Shown piece after piece: positions 9,601 through 18,950 of a stretch of DNA of 64,000 bases. The translations under genes and the position numbers were made by a program. The stretch comes from Stieleria mannarensis (lineage in GTDB: Bacteria; Planctomycetota; Planctomycetia; Pirellulales; Pirellulaceae). The notes beneath the pieces were generated by a model. The model was given only the letters and a program-made list of their open reading frames with translations, did no database searches and was not told the origin of the DNA. The stretch's first letter is position 1. Every line of letters starts with the position of its first letter. The stretch spans positions 1 to 64,000 of the forward strand of contig NZ_JACEHH010000010.1 of NCBI RefSeq assembly GCF_014154935.1, in the 5' to 3' direction.

Positions 9601-10317
9601 GACGGCAGTTTGAAAGCCCGTGCGGTGTACGGTTTTTGGCCGGCCGCCAGCGATGGCGACGACGTGATCTTGTACACCGATGAAACCCGTCAAACCGAAC
9701 TGACGCGGTTCCACTTCCTCCGCCAGCAATGGGAGCGAAAGGGACAAAAGGACTTCCGCAGTCTGGCCGACTATGTCGCTCCGGTCGATAGCGGTCGCAA
9801 GGACTACGTCGGCGGCTTTGCCGTCACCGCGGGGCTCGGTGCGGCGGAGTTGGCGGCCAGCTACAAGGCCAAGCACGACGATTACAACGCCATCATGGTC
9901 CAAGCGGTCGCCGATCGTTGTGCCGAGGCGCTGGCGGAGAAGCTCCACCAGCAGGCGCGCCGCGATTGGTCCTACGGTGCCGAAGAATCGTTGTCGACCG
10001 AACAATTGATCGACGAAGACTATCGAGGCATCCGCCCGGCCGCCGGCTACCCGGCCTGCCCCGATCACACCGAGAAGCGGACGTTGTTCGACCTGCTTGA
10101 TGCCGAAGCCAACGCCTCGGTGGAATTGACCAGTTCGTTCGCGATGACACCCGGCGCGTCGGTCAGCGGATTGTATTTTGCCCACCCCGACGCCCGCTAC
10201 TTCACCGTCGACCGCGTCACCAAAGACCAGATCGAAGACTACGCCGGCCGCAAAGGCAAACCGATCGCCGAGATCGAAAAATGGCTGGCCCCCAACCTGG
10301 CCTACGAGCCGGAGTAG
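6616..10317 (+). CDS. metH: Cobalamin-dependent methionine synthase
   Basis: 1233 residues, the usual length for full MetH, which transfers methyl from methyltetrahydrofolate through cobalamin to homocysteine. All four modules are visible. The homocysteine domain has zinc ligands C251, C314 and C315 ([11 protein letters not shown]). The pterin domain begins about residue 355 ([16 protein letters not shown]). The cobalamin domain has D764-x-H766-x2-G769 ([11 protein letters not shown]), with H766 as the lower ligand. The C-terminal reactivation domain has [12 protein letters not shown] (about 1139-1150) for S-adenosylmethionine binding. It is a stand-alone unit. The 296-bp leader shows no cobalamin or SAM riboswitch that I can recognise. 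Cytoplasmic. Confidence 0.98.
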   Translation: MLQANSTADLLSELVRERILLLDGAMGTMIQRLGLDEAGVRGERFADHHKDLKNFSDILCLTHPEKITDIHRAYYEAGSDIVETNSFGASPVGMVEFDLPIELVDEINRAAVACARKAADEWTERTPDKPRFVAGSIGPTTMQLAISTKVDDPSFRPTTFEAMRASYRAQVESLVNAGVDILLPETAIDTLNLKSCLFAIQDFFNAGGRRVPVMVSGTFDKGGRTFVSGQSVEAFFTALEHFPMLSVGMNCALGPDVMRPHIEELSNVAGIPISCHPNAGLPNEMGQFDLGPKAMADIVGEFADNGWINILGGCCGTTPDHIRAMSDRVAGLKPKQETPGPVYTRLSGLLPMVMRPEVPFTMIGERTNVTGSRKFARLIRDEDYDTAVEIAREQVENGATIIDINFDDALLDGAAAMVRFLRLISGDDVTASVPVMIDSSKWEVIEAGLQNVQGKAIVNSISLKDGEEAFIERANLVRQYGAAAVVMAFDEHGQAATEDEKVRISKRAYDILVNQVGFPPEDIIFDPNILTVATGISEHDNYAVDFINAIRRIKKECPGAKTSGGVSNISFSFRGNDRVREAMHSAFLYHAIEAGLDMGIVNAGQLEVYEEIPKDLLEHVEDVLLNRRSDATDRLLELAETFKGTGKKKAGEDLAWRDAPVAERMKHALIKGIDKFIEEDAEEARQSFDRCLQVIEGPLMDGMQVVGDLFGEGKMFLPQVVKSARVMKKAVAYLEPFMEEEKRAAGLENASARGKFLIATVKGDVHDIGKNIVGVVLQCNNFEVVDLGVMVNADEILDEAAKHDADIIGLSGLITPSLDEMINVAREMKRRGLTVPLLIGGATTSAKHTAVKIAPAYDRPVVHVVDASRSVGVVERLLSDELRDDFIEKNAQDQVKLVASFKERKQKLVPYAEALEKRFATDWENVRIDQPSFTGTRVLEDVPLAEVREYIDWSPFFTTWELKGKYPKIFDDDVVGEEAKKIFDDANKLLDQIIADGSLKARAVYGFWPAASDGDDVILYTDETRQTELTRFHFLRQQWERKGQKDFRSLADYVAPVDSGRKDYVGGFAVTAGLGAAELAASYKAKHDDYNAIMVQAVADRCAEALAEKLHQQARRDWSYGAEESLSTEQLIDEDYRGIRPAAGYPACPDHTEKRTLFDLLDAEANASVELTSSFAMTPGASVSGLYFAHPDARYFTVDRVTKDQIEDYAGRKGKPIAEIEKWLAPNLAYEPE

Positions 10318-10338
10318 GCACGGTCTTCGAAGCACGCT

Positions 10339-10392
10339 GGTGTCTAGCCTTTAGGCGACTCCCCTCGCTGCTTCGCAGCGACCCCGGCCCGT
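10339..10392 (-). repeat. Dispersed repeat (AGACACC...GCTGCGAAGCAGC), copy 1
   Basis: Contains GGTGTCTAGCCTTTAGGCGA followed by the palindrome GCTGCTTCGCAGC. The same arrangement in the opposite orientation occurs at 20815-20878 and 60241-60292. It occupies much of the gap between metH and the DUF1559 gene (10318-10696), in which I see no other gene. Confidence 0.75.
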
Positions 10393-10696
10393 CGCCGGTG
10401 AGCCGCTTCGCGATGACCCTGCACTTATCGCCAGATCCCGCCGCCTGGCGCCAGCCTTAACGTGCACCATCATTCTGCCTTCCCTCTTACGTCGCAGCGA
10501 CGATCACGCCTGTTTCGTGCACCCGACCGGTGGACTTTTGTTTTCTCCCATGCGGGGCATTTTCTTCACGCGAATATTTCGCAGGTTTTTTTTACAGGGG
10601 TGTTTCGGGCCCCGCTATATTCGTTCGGTGTCTTCAGGAGCCACCGCAAAAGGATGCCGTGGCGTTGGGTTGTCACGCGTCTCAGGGGGCAGTGTC

Positions 10697-11956
10697 GTGG
10701 TTGCTAGAGAGAATCATTGCGAAAGAAACCTTCGTCCGTCCCAACGGTCGGGGTTCACCTTGGTCGAACTGTTGGTCGTGATCGCGATCATCGGAATTCT
10801 CGTGGGGCTGCTCTTGCCTGCGGTCCAAGCGGCGCGCGAGGCGGCTCGCCGGATGAGTTGCAGCAACAACTTCAAGCAGATCGGGATTGGGCTTCACAAC
10901 TACCACTCGGCATTCAAGCAGTTGCCCAAGCACGGCACGGGAACACCCAGTGGCAATGGTGGAAACCCCGAGGGACCCAATCCGGGCGCGGCACCTCGGT
11001 CGAGCAATCGCTTGGAAGTCAGCTGGTTGGTTTCGATGTTGCCCTACGTCGAGCAACAGGGCCTGTGGGATCAAATCGGCAATCCGCTGACCGACGCGAG
11101 CACCGGAGCGGTGTTTCCTCCGATGGGACCGTGTCCGCGCCGCTCGTTGGCTCAGCACGCCAACGCCCGCTACGAACCGTGGCTGACGGAGATCCCGATG
11201 TTTCGATGTCCGAGTGATCCCGGCGTCGGATTGCCGGCACAGGGACGAACCAACTACATCGCGTGTGTCGGTGACTCGATGAGAAGCTGGCATGGTGGTC
11301 GCCGCGACAACGGGACCGACTTTGGCGCTGCCGGCCCGCGCCATCGGCAGGCGTCCTGTCGCGGGGTGTTCGTCCATCGTTTCGATTCGAAATTTCGCGA
11401 TATTCTGGATGGACTGTCCAACACCATCGCCGCCGGTGAGATCGCGACCAGTTTGGGCGACAACGACGTCCGCACGCGTGCCGCGTTGGCACCGAGTGGC
11501 CGAGACACGATCTGGCTGGAAGGAGGCGTGCAGGAATGTGATGTTTACATCGATCCCGACCGGCCCCGGTTTTGGTTGGCAACCGCCACGTTCACCAACC
11601 CCCATGGGCCCGGCGGTCACCCGGAACAGAAACGGGGGTTCCGCTGGGCGCACAGTCGATCGTTGTGGGGGATGTTCACCACGATTTCGCCCCCGAATTC
11701 TCCACTCTGCACGGACTGGAACAACTTCAACGCAGGCATCCTGCCGCCCAGCAGTCGGCACCAGGGAGGATGCCACATCTTGTTGACCGATGGTTCGGTC
11801 CGCTTCATCACCGATTCGATCGAGGCGGGCGATCAGACCAGTGCCCAGGTCGGAATCGATGCGAACATGGTCCCGCCGGGCAGCGCGAGTCCCTTTGGTT
11901 TGTGGGGAGCCCTCGGCACACGAGCGTCGTCCGAAGTCATCTCGTCGGAGTTTTAG
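10697..11956 (+). CDS. DUF1559 pseudopilin-like protein
   Basis: The chosen start is GTG 10697, seven bases after AGGGGG; the open frame continues upstream without a better signal. This gives about 419 residues. A type IV prepilin-like leader ends SG|FTLVELLVVIAIIGILVG, followed by the family signature LLPAVQAAREAARRMSCSNN. The middle holds the DUF1559 body (FRDILDGLSNTIAAGEIATS), and the end has HILLTDGSVRFITDSI. DUF1559 proteins are a large planctomycete family exported like pseudopilins; their function is not established. The small lipoprotein gene at 12040 follows on the same strand, a common arrangement. The start is the least certain part. Confidence 0.88.
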   Translation: MVARENHCERNLRPSQRSGFTLVELLVVIAIIGILVGLLLPAVQAAREAARRMSCSNNFKQIGIGLHNYHSAFKQLPKHGTGTPSGNGGNPEGPNPGAAPRSSNRLEVSWLVSMLPYVEQQGLWDQIGNPLTDASTGAVFPPMGPCPRRSLAQHANARYEPWLTEIPMFRCPSDPGVGLPAQGRTNYIACVGDSMRSWHGGRRDNGTDFGAAGPRHRQASCRGVFVHRFDSKFRDILDGLSNTIAAGEIATSLGDNDVRTRAALAPSGRDTIWLEGGVQECDVYIDPDRPRFWLATATFTNPHGPGGHPEQKRGFRWAHSRSLWGMFTTISPPNSPLCTDWNNFNAGILPPSSRHQGGCHILLTDGSVRFITDSIEAGDQTSAQVGIDANMVPPGSASPFGLWGALGTRASSEVISSEF

Positions 11957-12039
11957 TTTGCGGTGCGGGTTAGCGGTTGGATGGAGTTTCCATTCGTTCG
12001 GTTGACGAGTCAGTGTCTTTTTTTCCGTTGAGGATCGCG

Positions 12040-12207
12040 ATGAAGAAGTGGAATTGGAGTGTGTTGGTGATGATATTTGCCGCCATGGTGTGCGTCGGAT
12101 GTGGTGGTTCTGCCGAGCAAGTGGAGACGACCGCCGAGCATGACGAGTTGGCGCAGTGGGTCGACGAAAACCCCGAACCCGAAGAAGTCGATCCGGACGC
12201 GCAGTAA
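12040..12207 (+). CDS. Small secreted lipoprotein downstream of DUF1559
   Basis: 55 residues from ATG 12040, preceded by GAGG. A short basic start (MKKWNWS) and a hydrophobic stretch lead to a lipobox-like VCVGC, then a very acidic tail (PEPEEVDPDAQ). Signal peptidase II would leave a ~35-residue acidic lipopeptide. It lies 83 bp after the DUF1559 gene and is probably co-transcribed. Similar small lipoproteins often follow DUF1559 genes in planctomycetes; the role is unknown. Confidence 0.75.
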   Translation: MKKWNWSVLVMIFAAMVCVGCGGSAEQVETTAEHDELAQWVDENPEPEEVDPDAQ

Positions 12208-12225
12208 AGGTTGCGCCCGTGACTG

Positions 12226-12445
12226 GTTGTGCATGGCCGTTGGCCAAAGCGTTTTCGTGGGCCGGTGTTCCTGGGGCGATGCCCCAGGCTACGGGTGTCC
12301 TTGGCCGTTGGCCAACGAGTTACGGTGTCAGTTCGGTCGTTCGGTCCGACCGGACAGGCTCGGCCAAAGGCCGTTCACATCCCTAGCCTAGGGCAACGCC
12401 CTAGGTTTTCGGATCGTGCACGATCGGTTTGGCCAACGGCCATGG
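12226..12445. repeat. Cluster of palindromic GGCCGTTGGCCAA and CCTGGGGC/GCCCCAGG repeats
   Basis: Fills the 310-bp gap 12208-12517. It contains several copies of TTGGCC-type words (GGCCGTTGGCCAA, GGCCAACGGCC) and two small hairpins, CCTGGGGCGATGCCCCAGG and CCTAGGGCAACGCCCTAGG. Related sequence recurs at 20600-20760. No coding potential was recognised. Confidence 0.7.
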
Positions 12446-12517
12446 ACAAGACACTACAGGCAACCCACGGATGGCAAAGCGTACCCACGGATGACAGGCC
12501 GCAAACCATCGGTGAGC

Positions 12518-13489
12518 TTACTGTCGGCACTTGCCCGAGGATTCGCGGTAGGCGGTGGCCATCATTTCGTTGGTCGCCATGCCCAGTTCGCCGGTCACGG
12601 TCGGAGGCCGGCCGCAGAGAATCGCGTCGGTGAAGTCGCTGATCAGCGGGGCGTGCAGGTTGGCGTGCGGCGGATGGGACTCGGTGCGGGCGCCATTGGC
12701 GGTGATGATCGTCAAATCGCCGGCGTTCAGGTCTTCGGTCGTGGCGCGGCCGTCGGTGCCGATCACTTCCAAACGGTCCGGAGTGTCGACCGTGCCGAAG
12801 TAGCACTGCAAGACGCCGTGGCAGCCGTTTTCGAATTCGATCAACAGCGACGCCATGTCTTCGGTGTCGTGTTCCGGCGACGGAGCACAGGCTGCCTGGA
12901 CATGCCGCGGTCGTCCGAACAATTGCAGGAACAAGTCCAAGCGGTGGCTGCCGATGTCCATCAGCGGCCCGCCGCCACCGAGCGCCTTGACCACCCGCCA
13001 GTCTTCGGTCGGAAACCGATTCGGGTTTCCCGTGGTCGCCAGGATCGAAAGCGGTCGCCCCAGCGTGCCGTCGGCGATCAATTCCGCCAGACGCAACACG
13101 ACGGGGTAAAACCGGCGGTAATAAGCGACCCCCAACGTCACCTTGGCCGTGGAGCAGGCGGTGATCATCCGCTGGCACTCCGCCGTCGAATAGGCCATCG
13201 GTTTTTCCACCAGCACGTGTTTCCCGGCCTCGGCCGCGGCAATGGTCTGGGCACAGTGCCGGAACACCGGCGTGGCGATGTAGATGGCGTCCAAGTCCTC
13301 GCGGGCAAACAACTCTTCCGCCGACGTCAATCGCGTGGGGATGTTGAACCGGTCTGCGAAGTCCTGCAGCAGGTGTTCGGTTCGTCGGCACGCGGCTACC
13401 AGCTCAGACCTTTCGTCGGCGATGATCGCGTCGGCGACCCGTTTGCTGGCGATATCGCCACAGCCCAGCAGTCCCCAGCGTATCGTCAT
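12518..13489 (-). CDS. Gfo/Idh/MocA-family NAD(P)-dependent oxidoreductase
   Basis: 323 residues from ATG 13489. The N-terminal Rossmann fold has the dinucleotide motif GLLGCGDIAS (about residues 6-15). The family's EKPMA motif (about residue 95), carrying the catalytic lysine, is present. The C-terminal half contains GGGGPLMDIGSHRLDL, whose H is a usual active-site residue. Members oxidise or reduce sugars and polyols; the substrate cannot be read. It has no signal peptide, so it is cytoplasmic, unlike many planctomycete paralogues with Tat leaders. It stands alone between repeat-filled gaps. Confidence 0.93.
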   Translation of the reverse strand: MTIRWGLLGCGDIASKRVADAIIADERSELVAACRRTEHLLQDFADRFNIPTRLTSAEELFAREDLDAIYIATPVFRHCAQTIAAAEAGKHVLVEKPMAYSTAECQRMITACSTAKVTLGVAYYRRFYPVVLRLAELIADGTLGRPLSILATTGNPNRFPTEDWRVVKALGGGGPLMDIGSHRLDLFLQLFGRPRHVQAACAPSPEHDTEDMASLLIEFENGCHGVLQCYFGTVDTPDRLEVIGTDGRATTEDLNAGDLTIITANGARTESHPPHANLHAPLISDFTDAILCGRPPTVTGELGMATNEMMATAYRESSGKCRQ

Positions 13490-13597
13490 GATGTTCTTGG
13501 TGTTTCCTAGAAAAGTCGTCAGCGGTGAGTTTCCGCGGGAAAGGCTTCTCGTAGTCTACCGCAGCTCAATTCCTGGGGTAGTCGCCCCGTTCGGACA

Positions 13598-13660
13598 GTC
13601 GCCGTGTTCTCCGAACTCGGCGCCCAAAAAGCGAAGCTTTACCCCGCTCCGACGCGACGT
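13598..13660 (+). repeat. GTCGCCGTGTTCTCC-type hairpin repeat, degenerate copy
   Basis: Begins with GTCGCCGTGTTCTCCGAACT and continues with AAAAAGCGAAGCTTT, as in the arrays at 44624-44773 and 52709-52859, but the closing arm is degraded (GCTCCGACGCGACG). It lies between the oxidoreductase start and the nested elements at 13807. Confidence 0.65.
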
Positions 13661-13846
13661 CCAACGAACCCATCGGGGCTAGGCTTTCAGTGACACCCTG
13701 ACCTCTTGATCGCTTTTGGGGTGCGACGTGTCAAGTGTATTGAGCCTGAGCTGGAGTTCAGAATCGGTAAAAGTCCCATGGACCCAACCGCTTGGTTGCG
13801 TAGGTGATGCCAGCACGTGGCGTGAGCCAGTGGCGGGCGTTGGTGG

Positions 13847-14080
13847 TGGCCTGGCGAAAACCAATGGAGCTTGGAACGTTGGGTAGGTTCGGGAATGTTC
13901 AACCATTCTGCTGGCCCCCCCTCGATAGCATATTGCAAATTGTTCATTGCAAAATTGAAATTTGTCGGAAATCGCCGCTCAAATCATTTTGCAATTTGCA
14001 CTGTTCATTTTGCAATTTTCAATCATTGCCGGTCCACCAGTTTCAGACGCCACGCAATCTTCATCAGGCCACGTTGGTGG
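13847..14080. repeat. AT-rich inserted block with self-complementary TTTTGCAATTT words
   Basis: Inserted in the palindromic element; CGTTGGTGG is present at both edges (counted once here). The centre is far more AT-rich than its surroundings and contains repeated TTGCAAATTG, TTGCAAAATTG, TTTTGCAATTTG and TTTTGCAATTTTC words that can pair with each other. No reading frame looks real. Confidence 0.5.
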
Positions 14081-14106
14081 AGCGGTGACCGTGGGCCGCT
14101 CGCTGA

Positions 14107-14236
14107 CGGGCGTGTTGATTTAATCCGACCCGACGTGGGATCAGCCGTTTCACGCGAGCGCACGGGCCTGAACCATCGAATGAACGCACCGGGGCCCGGA
14201 GGCTCGCGCCATACGGCTGATTAAATCAACAGGCCG
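14107..14236. mobile_element. Putative 130-bp MITE with TGTTGATTTAATC terminal inverted repeats
   Basis: The left end GGCGTGTTGATTTAATC is matched by the right end GATTAAATCAACAGGCC (17 bp, one mismatch). TGACG lies immediately left (14102-14106) and at the right (14237-14241), as expected for a 5-bp target duplication. An inner inverted pair (ATCAGCCGT / ACGGCTGAT) extends the stem. It carries no transposase, so any movement would need one supplied in trans. Confidence 0.6.
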
Positions 14237-14254
14237 TGACGCGCCCCGCTGGCA

Positions 14255-17194
14255 TCATTGGTTTAAACTCGCGATCAGGTACTCGATCAGGTCGGCCATC
14301 GCTTGGGGCGAGATCGCTTTTTCGAAGCCTTCGGGCATGATCGATTGGTTGGTGTTTCGCAGCAATTCGATGTCCTGTCGCAAGATGGTGTCGGAGACGT
14401 TTTCCGCACGACGCAGCGTGATGCTGTTGGCGTTTTCCGATGCAATCATCCCCGCGATCGTTCGGCCGTCGGTCGTCAACACGACGTAATTGACGTATTG
14501 CGGATTGACTTCACGATTGGGATCCAGCACGTTGGTCAGAATTGATTCTCCGCCGCGTGTTGCCGCGGCGGCCAGACTGGGACCGATCGCGTGTCCGACG
14601 CCTGCCGATTGATGACATCCGGCGCACTGCTGTTTGAACACTTCGGCCCCGCGTGCCACGTCGCCTTCCAACTGAAACGTTTCTTGGTAGCGCTCGAGGA
14701 CCGATTCACGCGACGGCCCCTTCGTCACCGCCAAAAATCCCTGGGCACGCTTTCGCAGTTCCGGATCTCGGCTCGATGCGAGCGTGTTCCAACGTGTCAA
14801 CGAGATGTCAGCGGCGTCGATCGTCCCTGCATCGATCGCGTCCAGCACCGCGGTTGATCGCTCGGTCGTCGCGAACAGCACATCGCCGGCGGCGCGACGA
14901 AGTCGAGGGCTCCACGTCGGCCAGGGTTCCAACAGAATGTCGATCAACTCGGGCGAATCACTACGGTCCAGCGCGGCGATCACGGCGCTCTGCAATTCGG
15001 ACGACTCGCTTTGACGCAAAACCTTCACCAGTGTCTCAAACACCTGGTCGATCGGGGCATCATCCAGCCAGCCGATCGCCCGAATTCGGTCGGCATCGGA
15101 ACGCTTCGTATCGGCAACCTGGTCCAACGCGATCGGGATCAAACCGGCGGCAAGCGACTCGGCGCGGTTATAAAGTTCCTTGCCGATGTCCGCTTGTCGA
15201 TCCGATCGATTCAAACGTCCGATCGCCGGCAACAGGCTGGGATCGGGCGTCGCGTCCACCAACGCGGCGAGCGAGCGACGTCGCTGGTCGCCGGAATCGC
15301 CGCGGTCGATTTGTTTTGCAAGTTCCAGCAGGAACGGGGCGAGCCGCTGGACCGAATCAGAACGCAACAATGCCGCAAACAATTGATCCGTCTGGCCGCC
15401 GATGGAACTTGAAACGGCGGTTTGGATCCAGCGGTCGCTGGGGTTTTGCAGCAGCAACTCGGCGAGCCACCGTGGTTTTGCATCAAAGTCAAACTCGCCG
15501 AGCGAAAATGCCAATTGATAACGGACATCGATCGAGGCATGGCCTGCAAGCGGTTTCAGTGATCGGATGACGGCTTGGTCGGACGCAAACCCTTCGGCCA
15601 ACCGAATCGCATGGCGGACGACCTGGGGATGTTCGTCCTTAAAACGACCGATCACATCGTCGGGGGTGAGCAATCCCAAACCGGACAGCGCGTAGAGCGA
15701 ATGCAGTCGTCCCTGTGGCGTGGGGCTTTGTTCCAGTTGTCGACGCAATGTCGCAGCGATCGACTTGTCCTGACGCTGGTAGATCAAGCGGGCCGCGGTT
15801 TCGCGATGCCAGGCGTTGGTGTGCATCAGCAGACGCGCCAGCGACTCGGTGTCCATGGCGTTCAACTCGGGCGTCGGGCGATGTTGATAACCATCGGGGA
15901 CAACGCGATAGATTCGGCCACGATTGCGTCCGGAGGTCAGGTCCAAGTGCTGCTTGATTTCCGGTGGCAAACTTTTGGGGTGCTCGATGACTTCGCGGTA
16001 AACATCAACGATCGACAAGGCACCATCCGGACCGCACTCGAATTGGGCCGGGCGGAACCAATTGTCGGTCGATGCGAGGAATTCCGACTGGGGGTCGATG
16101 CGCTCTCCGATCAACTGAACTCCCGCCGGCGTCAGACGTTTGCGATGGACCAGGTTACTGCCGACGTCGCCGACGATGGCCAAGGAGTGATCGGTTTGCG
16201 GCCAGGCATCACCGCGATAGATCGTCACGCCGGTCGCGCCGGTGAAGTACCCTGCGGCCCGTCCGCCGCCTTCGACCGGGCCGCCCACCAAGCCTGCGAC
16301 GCGGAGTCGGGTGCGGACGATTCGCCACGGTTCGACCGGGCTGATCCGAAACACTTCCGCTTGCGGCCCATCGGCGGCGATCGACTGGCGAGCCGACGGG
16401 GCGACCAGCAACGGATTGCGGCGGATGTAGCGGTCTTCGTACATCACTTGTTGCAGGTGGTCGCTGTTGGAAGAAACGAATTTTCGTCCCCAGTCGTCGA
16501 AGCACATCCCGTGTTGGGCGCCGCCGCTGGTCAACGTGAACTCGTACGTTTCCGGATCAAACGCCATATCATGTCCGCGGACTTCCACGGCTGCCGATTC
16601 GTCTTGGTCGGCCCGTCGCACCTTGCCGCCGACGGTGCCGCATGCCAGATGGATGCGGTTGTCCAAGCCCCAATGGAATGAATTCAATAGGCCCTGGACG
16701 TTGCCGATCGAAAACCCGGTGAACACGACTTGCTTTGAATCGGCGACGCCATCGCCGTCGTTGTCTTTCAGATAAAAGATGTCGGGCGCATCGGCGACGA
16801 ATAGTCCTCCGTCGTAAGGAAACAACGCGGTCGGCCACAGCAGCTTGTCGGCATAAACGGTGTGTCGATCGAAGACGCCGTCGTTGTCGGTATCGATCAA
16901 CCGTGTGATCCGTGAAATCTTGTCATCACGGTCTTCGCTGTAGCCGCGCATCTCGCAAACGAACAATGCGCCCTCGGCATCCCACTGGATTGCAACGGGG
17001 CTGTTGACCAACGGTTCGGCGGCGACCAGTTGGATCTGGTAGCCGTCGGCGATTCGGAAGTCGTCCAGCGTGTTGCCCGGTTCGGTCGGTGCGATTCGCG
17101 GCAACTGATCGGCAAAGTCGGCCGCGGGGGAAAGCGTGCAAAAGAGCAGGGCGGCCAGGTAGGGAGGGATCAAGCGGTGGGGCAGACGGTTCAT
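14255..17194 (-). CDS. PVC-type secreted dehydrogenase with C-terminal c-type haem domain
   Basis: About 979 residues from ATG 17194; the open frame further upstream is dispersed repeat. A signal peptide (MNRLPHRLIPPYLAALLFC) precedes a beta-propeller dehydrogenase-like domain typical of Planctomycetes-Verrucomicrobia (FRIADGYQIQLVAAEPLVNSP). A HEAT-like helical region with many LARLL/LRRQL-type repeats follows from about residue 480 to 800. The end is a cytochrome c domain with C857-A-G-C860-H861 (CAGCHQ). These proteins are thought to oxidise sugars or alcohols in the periplasm; the substrate is unknown. It is on the same strand as the ceramidase-like gene upstream, but an array of repeats separates them. 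Confidence 0.92.
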   Translation of the reverse strand: MNRLPHRLIPPYLAALLFCTLSPAADFADQLPRIAPTEPGNTLDDFRIADGYQIQLVAAEPLVNSPVAIQWDAEGALFVCEMRGYSEDRDDKISRITRLIDTDNDGVFDRHTVYADKLLWPTALFPYDGGLFVADAPDIFYLKDNDGDGVADSKQVVFTGFSIGNVQGLLNSFHWGLDNRIHLACGTVGGKVRRADQDESAAVEVRGHDMAFDPETYEFTLTSGGAQHGMCFDDWGRKFVSSNSDHLQQVMYEDRYIRRNPLLVAPSARQSIAADGPQAEVFRISPVEPWRIVRTRLRVAGLVGGPVEGGGRAAGYFTGATGVTIYRGDAWPQTDHSLAIVGDVGSNLVHRKRLTPAGVQLIGERIDPQSEFLASTDNWFRPAQFECGPDGALSIVDVYREVIEHPKSLPPEIKQHLDLTSGRNRGRIYRVVPDGYQHRPTPELNAMDTESLARLLMHTNAWHRETAARLIYQRQDKSIAATLRRQLEQSPTPQGRLHSLYALSGLGLLTPDDVIGRFKDEHPQVVRHAIRLAEGFASDQAVIRSLKPLAGHASIDVRYQLAFSLGEFDFDAKPRWLAELLLQNPSDRWIQTAVSSSIGGQTDQLFAALLRSDSVQRLAPFLLELAKQIDRGDSGDQRRRSLAALVDATPDPSLLPAIGRLNRSDRQADIGKELYNRAESLAAGLIPIALDQVADTKRSDADRIRAIGWLDDAPIDQVFETLVKVLRQSESSELQSAVIAALDRSDSPELIDILLEPWPTWSPRLRRAAGDVLFATTERSTAVLDAIDAGTIDAADISLTRWNTLASSRDPELRKRAQGFLAVTKGPSRESVLERYQETFQLEGDVARGAEVFKQQCAGCHQSAGVGHAIGPSLAAAATRGGESILTNVLDPNREVNPQYVNYVVLTTDGRTIAGMIASENANSITLRRAENVSDTILRQDIELLRNTNQSIMPEGFEKAISPQAMADLIEYLIASLNQ

Positions 17195-17223
17195 GAGGTG
17201 TCGGTTTTTGAGGCGGGGAGGAA

Positions 17224-17361
17224 GTGGGATAGGCTTCCAGCCTGTCGATGCTGAATTGACAGGCTGGAAGCCTATCCCACGGATGACAGGCTGGAAGCCT
17301 ATCCCACGGATGACAGGCTGGAAGCCTATCCCACGGATGACAGGCTGGAAGCCTATCCCAC
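17224..17361. repeat. Array of five ACAGGCTGGAAGCCTATCCC repeats, one inverted
   Basis: One reverse-oriented copy (17224-17246) is followed by four forward copies beginning at 17257, 17284, 17311 and 17338, the last three at an exact 27-bp period. The inverted first copy can form a hairpin with any of the others. It lies in the 173-bp gap between the ceramidase-like and cytochrome genes and encodes a spurious GWKPIPR repeat peptide. Confidence 0.9.
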
Positions 17362-17367
17362 GTGTGG

Positions 17368-18867
17368 CTACTCGGTCTTTCCGAGCAGCAATGCGATGTT
17401 GTCCATCAGGACTTGTTCGCAACTTTTGTCGACGCGTGAGGCCCGTTGGCTGGTTTCATAGCCGCCTTGTCCGTAGGCGATTTCGGTGCCGATGTAGCCC
17501 GGTCCGTAATCCCCGTAGGCGGCCATGGCGACGTGCAGGTCGTCACGCATTTTCTTTGCGGCCAATTGGTATTCGACGAACAGTTCGCCGGGCATGTGCA
17601 GGACGCGGACGTCGCCGACACCCAGACACGTCAGGTCGATCTTGTGACCGGATTGGCAGCGACCCAGCCACGCCAGATTGGCCGGTGCAGATTGGGCTTC
17701 GGGCGACGACGGGGTTTCCAGTGCCGCTTGCAATTGATCGCGATCCAGATGCGGGGCCGGGGGCAACGCCACCGGGGCGACCGACCAGGAAATCGAATCC
17801 GCCGTGATCGGGAATCGCTCGGCGGAATCAAAGGCCCGCTTCATGGCGTCGGCAACGCGGGCGGCCAGGATCAAACGGTTCGCCTTGTTGCCGTCGTTGT
17901 ACTTGCCGGCGCCGATGTTTCCGCCGGCGCCGTTGAAGTGGATGTGCATCGTTTCGGGGACGTCTTGACCGCGGATGATCCGTGCGATGCCGGGAAAGTC
18001 CGGACTGGGGACTCCGGTGCGGTAATAGCTTTGTGGATGGCAGGCGTAGTAGGTCAACGATGCGATCGCTTGGTCGCCGTTGTAAAACACCAGGCAACTG
18101 AGTTCCGGATCGATTGTACCTTCGGGTTCGGCTCGCATCGCGGGGTCACGGCAGGTGGTGTAACGGGTCGCTTTGACATTTCCGTCGGGGCCGAGCAGAC
18201 GCCGATTGGAGGCGACCTTTTTGACGTCCGCGGTGCCGAATCCGGCGTGCGTGATCGTCTGGGCGTGGGGCAGGGCAGCGGCCACGGTTTGGCCGAGCCG
18301 CTGCAGCACGTCGCGTTGGAAGGAACTTTCGAACGTACCCAGGTCGGTCGCCCCGGCGTGGTGCAAGATCTGTTCGGCGGTGAAGTCCGAGCGTGGCGCG
18401 TCGTGTTGATGCAGGCAATGCACCGCCACGCGATCACGGGTCGTCTGGGCGGCCTCTGCCAAGGCGTCGCGGAAGGCGTCGTGGGCACCGTTGGCGATGC
18501 CGATCCAATCAAACGCACACAAAACGATCGGTTGGCCCGAACCGACGATCACCAAACCACGACAGCGCAGTCCCAGTTCGTCCTGGCGGCGAACGGGATC
18601 ATAGGCCATCATCGAACCGACCGGTGGCGTGACATCCAGATCGAAGGTGGCAATTTTGACGGGGGCGGTTTCCGCCGCGAATCCGTCGCAGTTTTGAATC
18701 GAAAGCCAGCCGAACAGAATCACGGCGATCATCAGGGGCCGTGGCCGATAAAACGTCGCTGCCTTGGCCAGAAGGTGGATCGCTGGGGGTTTTCGCGTTC
18801 CGACGAGCGTCGATACCGTCTCGTGAGGCTGTCCGGTTTGGTGGGGGCGATGAAAATCGGTCGACAT
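17368..18867 (-). CDS. Neutral/alkaline non-lysosomal ceramidase-like secreted protein
   Basis: 499 residues from ATG 18867, six bases behind GAGGA. A hydrophobic export segment lies at about residues 45-63 (MIAVILFGWLSIQNC), internal to the chosen start. If the true start is that Met (18732), the protein has an ordinary signal peptide. The mature part matches the N-terminal domain of neutral ceramidases: FDLDVTPPVGSMM, HQHDAPRSD, YYACHPQSYY and HFNGAGGNIGAG, with histidines in the right contexts for zinc. At under 500 residues it lacks the family's C-terminal Ig-like domain. Planctomycetes carry several such paralogues with unknown substrates. Convergent with nothing; downstream is the cytochrome gene. 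Confidence 0.8.
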   Translation of the reverse strand: MSTDFHRPHQTGQPHETVSTLVGTRKPPAIHLLAKAATFYRPRPLMIAVILFGWLSIQNCDGFAAETAPVKIATFDLDVTPPVGSMMAYDPVRRQDELGLRCRGLVIVGSGQPIVLCAFDWIGIANGAHDAFRDALAEAAQTTRDRVAVHCLHQHDAPRSDFTAEQILHHAGATDLGTFESSFQRDVLQRLGQTVAAALPHAQTITHAGFGTADVKKVASNRRLLGPDGNVKATRYTTCRDPAMRAEPEGTIDPELSCLVFYNGDQAIASLTYYACHPQSYYRTGVPSPDFPGIARIIRGQDVPETMHIHFNGAGGNIGAGKYNDGNKANRLILAARVADAMKRAFDSAERFPITADSISWSVAPVALPPAPHLDRDQLQAALETPSSPEAQSAPANLAWLGRCQSGHKIDLTCLGVGDVRVLHMPGELFVEYQLAAKKMRDDLHVAMAAYGDYGPGYIGTEIAYGQGGYETSQRASRVDKSCEQVLMDNIALLLGKTE

Positions 18868-18950
18868 ACAATCCTCGCGGTGGGAATCAGGTGAGCCGGA
18901 CAACGCCACGGTCCAGTTAAAGCATCGCGAACCGTCCGTGAAACGGCACT

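Larger units (their letters stand above)
13807..14255. repeat. Palindromic element (ATGCCAGC...GCTGGCAT) interrupted by two insertions
   Basis: Same element as 694-765: it opens with ATGCCAGCACGTGGCGTGAG and closes with CGCCCCGCTGGCAT. Here the two ends are 449 bp apart. The extra length is two blocks, one flanked by direct repeats CGTTGGTGG (13838-13846 and 14072-14080) and one flanked by TGACG (14102-14106 and 14237-14241). The last base overlaps the stop codon of the cytochrome gene. Gap 13490-14254 otherwise shows no gene. Confidence 0.7.
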
